NCBI GenBank assembly: GCA_002730655.1
Contig: PCAT01000117.1
Span: 1-7,312, forward strand
DNA length: 7,312 nt
Direction of reading: 5' to 3'
Source of the DNA: Balneola sp.
GTDB taxonomy: Bacteria; Bacteroidota; Rhodothermia; Balneolales; Balneolaceae
Positions 7,126 through 7,312 of this stretch are shown here, piece after piece. The translations under genes and the position numbers were made by a program. The notes below the pieces were generated by a model. The model was not told the origin of the DNA. It made no database searches and saw nothing but the letters and a program-made list of their open reading frames with translations. Positions within the stretch are counted from its first letter, which is position 1. Each line of letters begins with the position of its first letter.

Positions 7126-7312
7126 ATGACTAGGCAAAACATTAATATTGGTAGTTCAGCAAATGACGGTACAGGAGATACTCTTCGTACTGCTGGAACT
7201 AAAATAAATCAAAATTTAATAGAACTATATACCAGACTTGGTGGAGACAGCGCTACGCTTTCAACCGGAGTATCGTTTACAGATAGTGCGGTTGTTTTTG
7301 AAGGGGCTTCCA
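7126..7312 (+). CDS. Putative virion structural protein with NDGTGD motif (3' partial)
   Basis: Sixty-two codons are visible before the window ends, with no stop. The protein opens MTRQNINIGSSANDGTGD, continues TLRTAGTKINQNLIELYTRL, and then becomes Ser/Thr/Gly/Val-rich. The motif NIGxxANDGTGDxLRxAxxKxNxNxxELY is a recurrent N-terminal module in large phage tail, baseplate and fibre proteins, where it probably attaches the chain to the particle. The protein is therefore likely a baseplate periphery or fibre component. Its own late promoter and ribosome binding site precede it. The full length and the C-terminal domains are out of view, so I give no gene number. Confidence 0.75.
   Translation, partial: MTRQNINIGSSANDGTGDTLRTAGTKINQNLIELYTRLGGDSATLSTGVSFTDSAVVFEGAS

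Overview
The window is a compact block of structural genes from a T4-like (myovirus) phage, read entirely on the + strand. It is AT-rich, the genes abut or overlap by a base, and only about 65 bases lie between genes. The anchors are recognisable T4 baseplate proteins: the gp5 needle beta-helix, gp25 and gp6. Two intergenic TATAAATA boxes match the T4-type late promoter (read by a gp55-like sigma with gp33/gp45). The gene order (hub needle, unknown, gp25, gp6, unknown, NDGTGD-type protein), the AT-rich coding and the absence of a T4 lysozyme domain in gp5 fit marine T4-like phages, such as those of cyanobacteria or of SAR11 and other alphaproteobacteria. The host cannot be fixed from this window.

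Layout. 1-1797: a gene that enters from upstream and ends in the window. It carries a domain resembling T7-lysozyme-type amidases (amidase_2/PGRP fold) in which the zinc and catalytic positions are all replaced. 1797-3191: a gp5-like central needle protein, with a beta-helix of octad repeats but no N-terminal OB or lysozyme domain. 3204-3845: a conserved-looking virion protein of unknown function. 3841-3848: a late promoter overlapping that gene's stop codon. 3867-4310: gp25. 4311-6140: gp6. 6142-7095: a probable wedge or virion protein of unknown function. 7096-7103: a second late promoter. From 7126: the first 62 codons of a protein with an NIGSSANDGTGD motif.

How they work together. gp25 and gp6 are the inner-wedge proteins that clamp around the hub and trigger sheath contraction. 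The gp5-like protein is the membrane-piercing needle at the hub centre. The two genes at the left may together replace T4's single gp5: T4 makes gp5 as one chain and cleaves it into an enzymatic part and a needle part, whereas here the needle is its own gene, overlapping by one base with a gene that carries an enzyme-derived domain. That is the most interesting feature of the window.

There is no gene-free stretch longer than 30 bases. I saw no tRNA, CRISPR array, insertion sequence, origin or convincing terminator.
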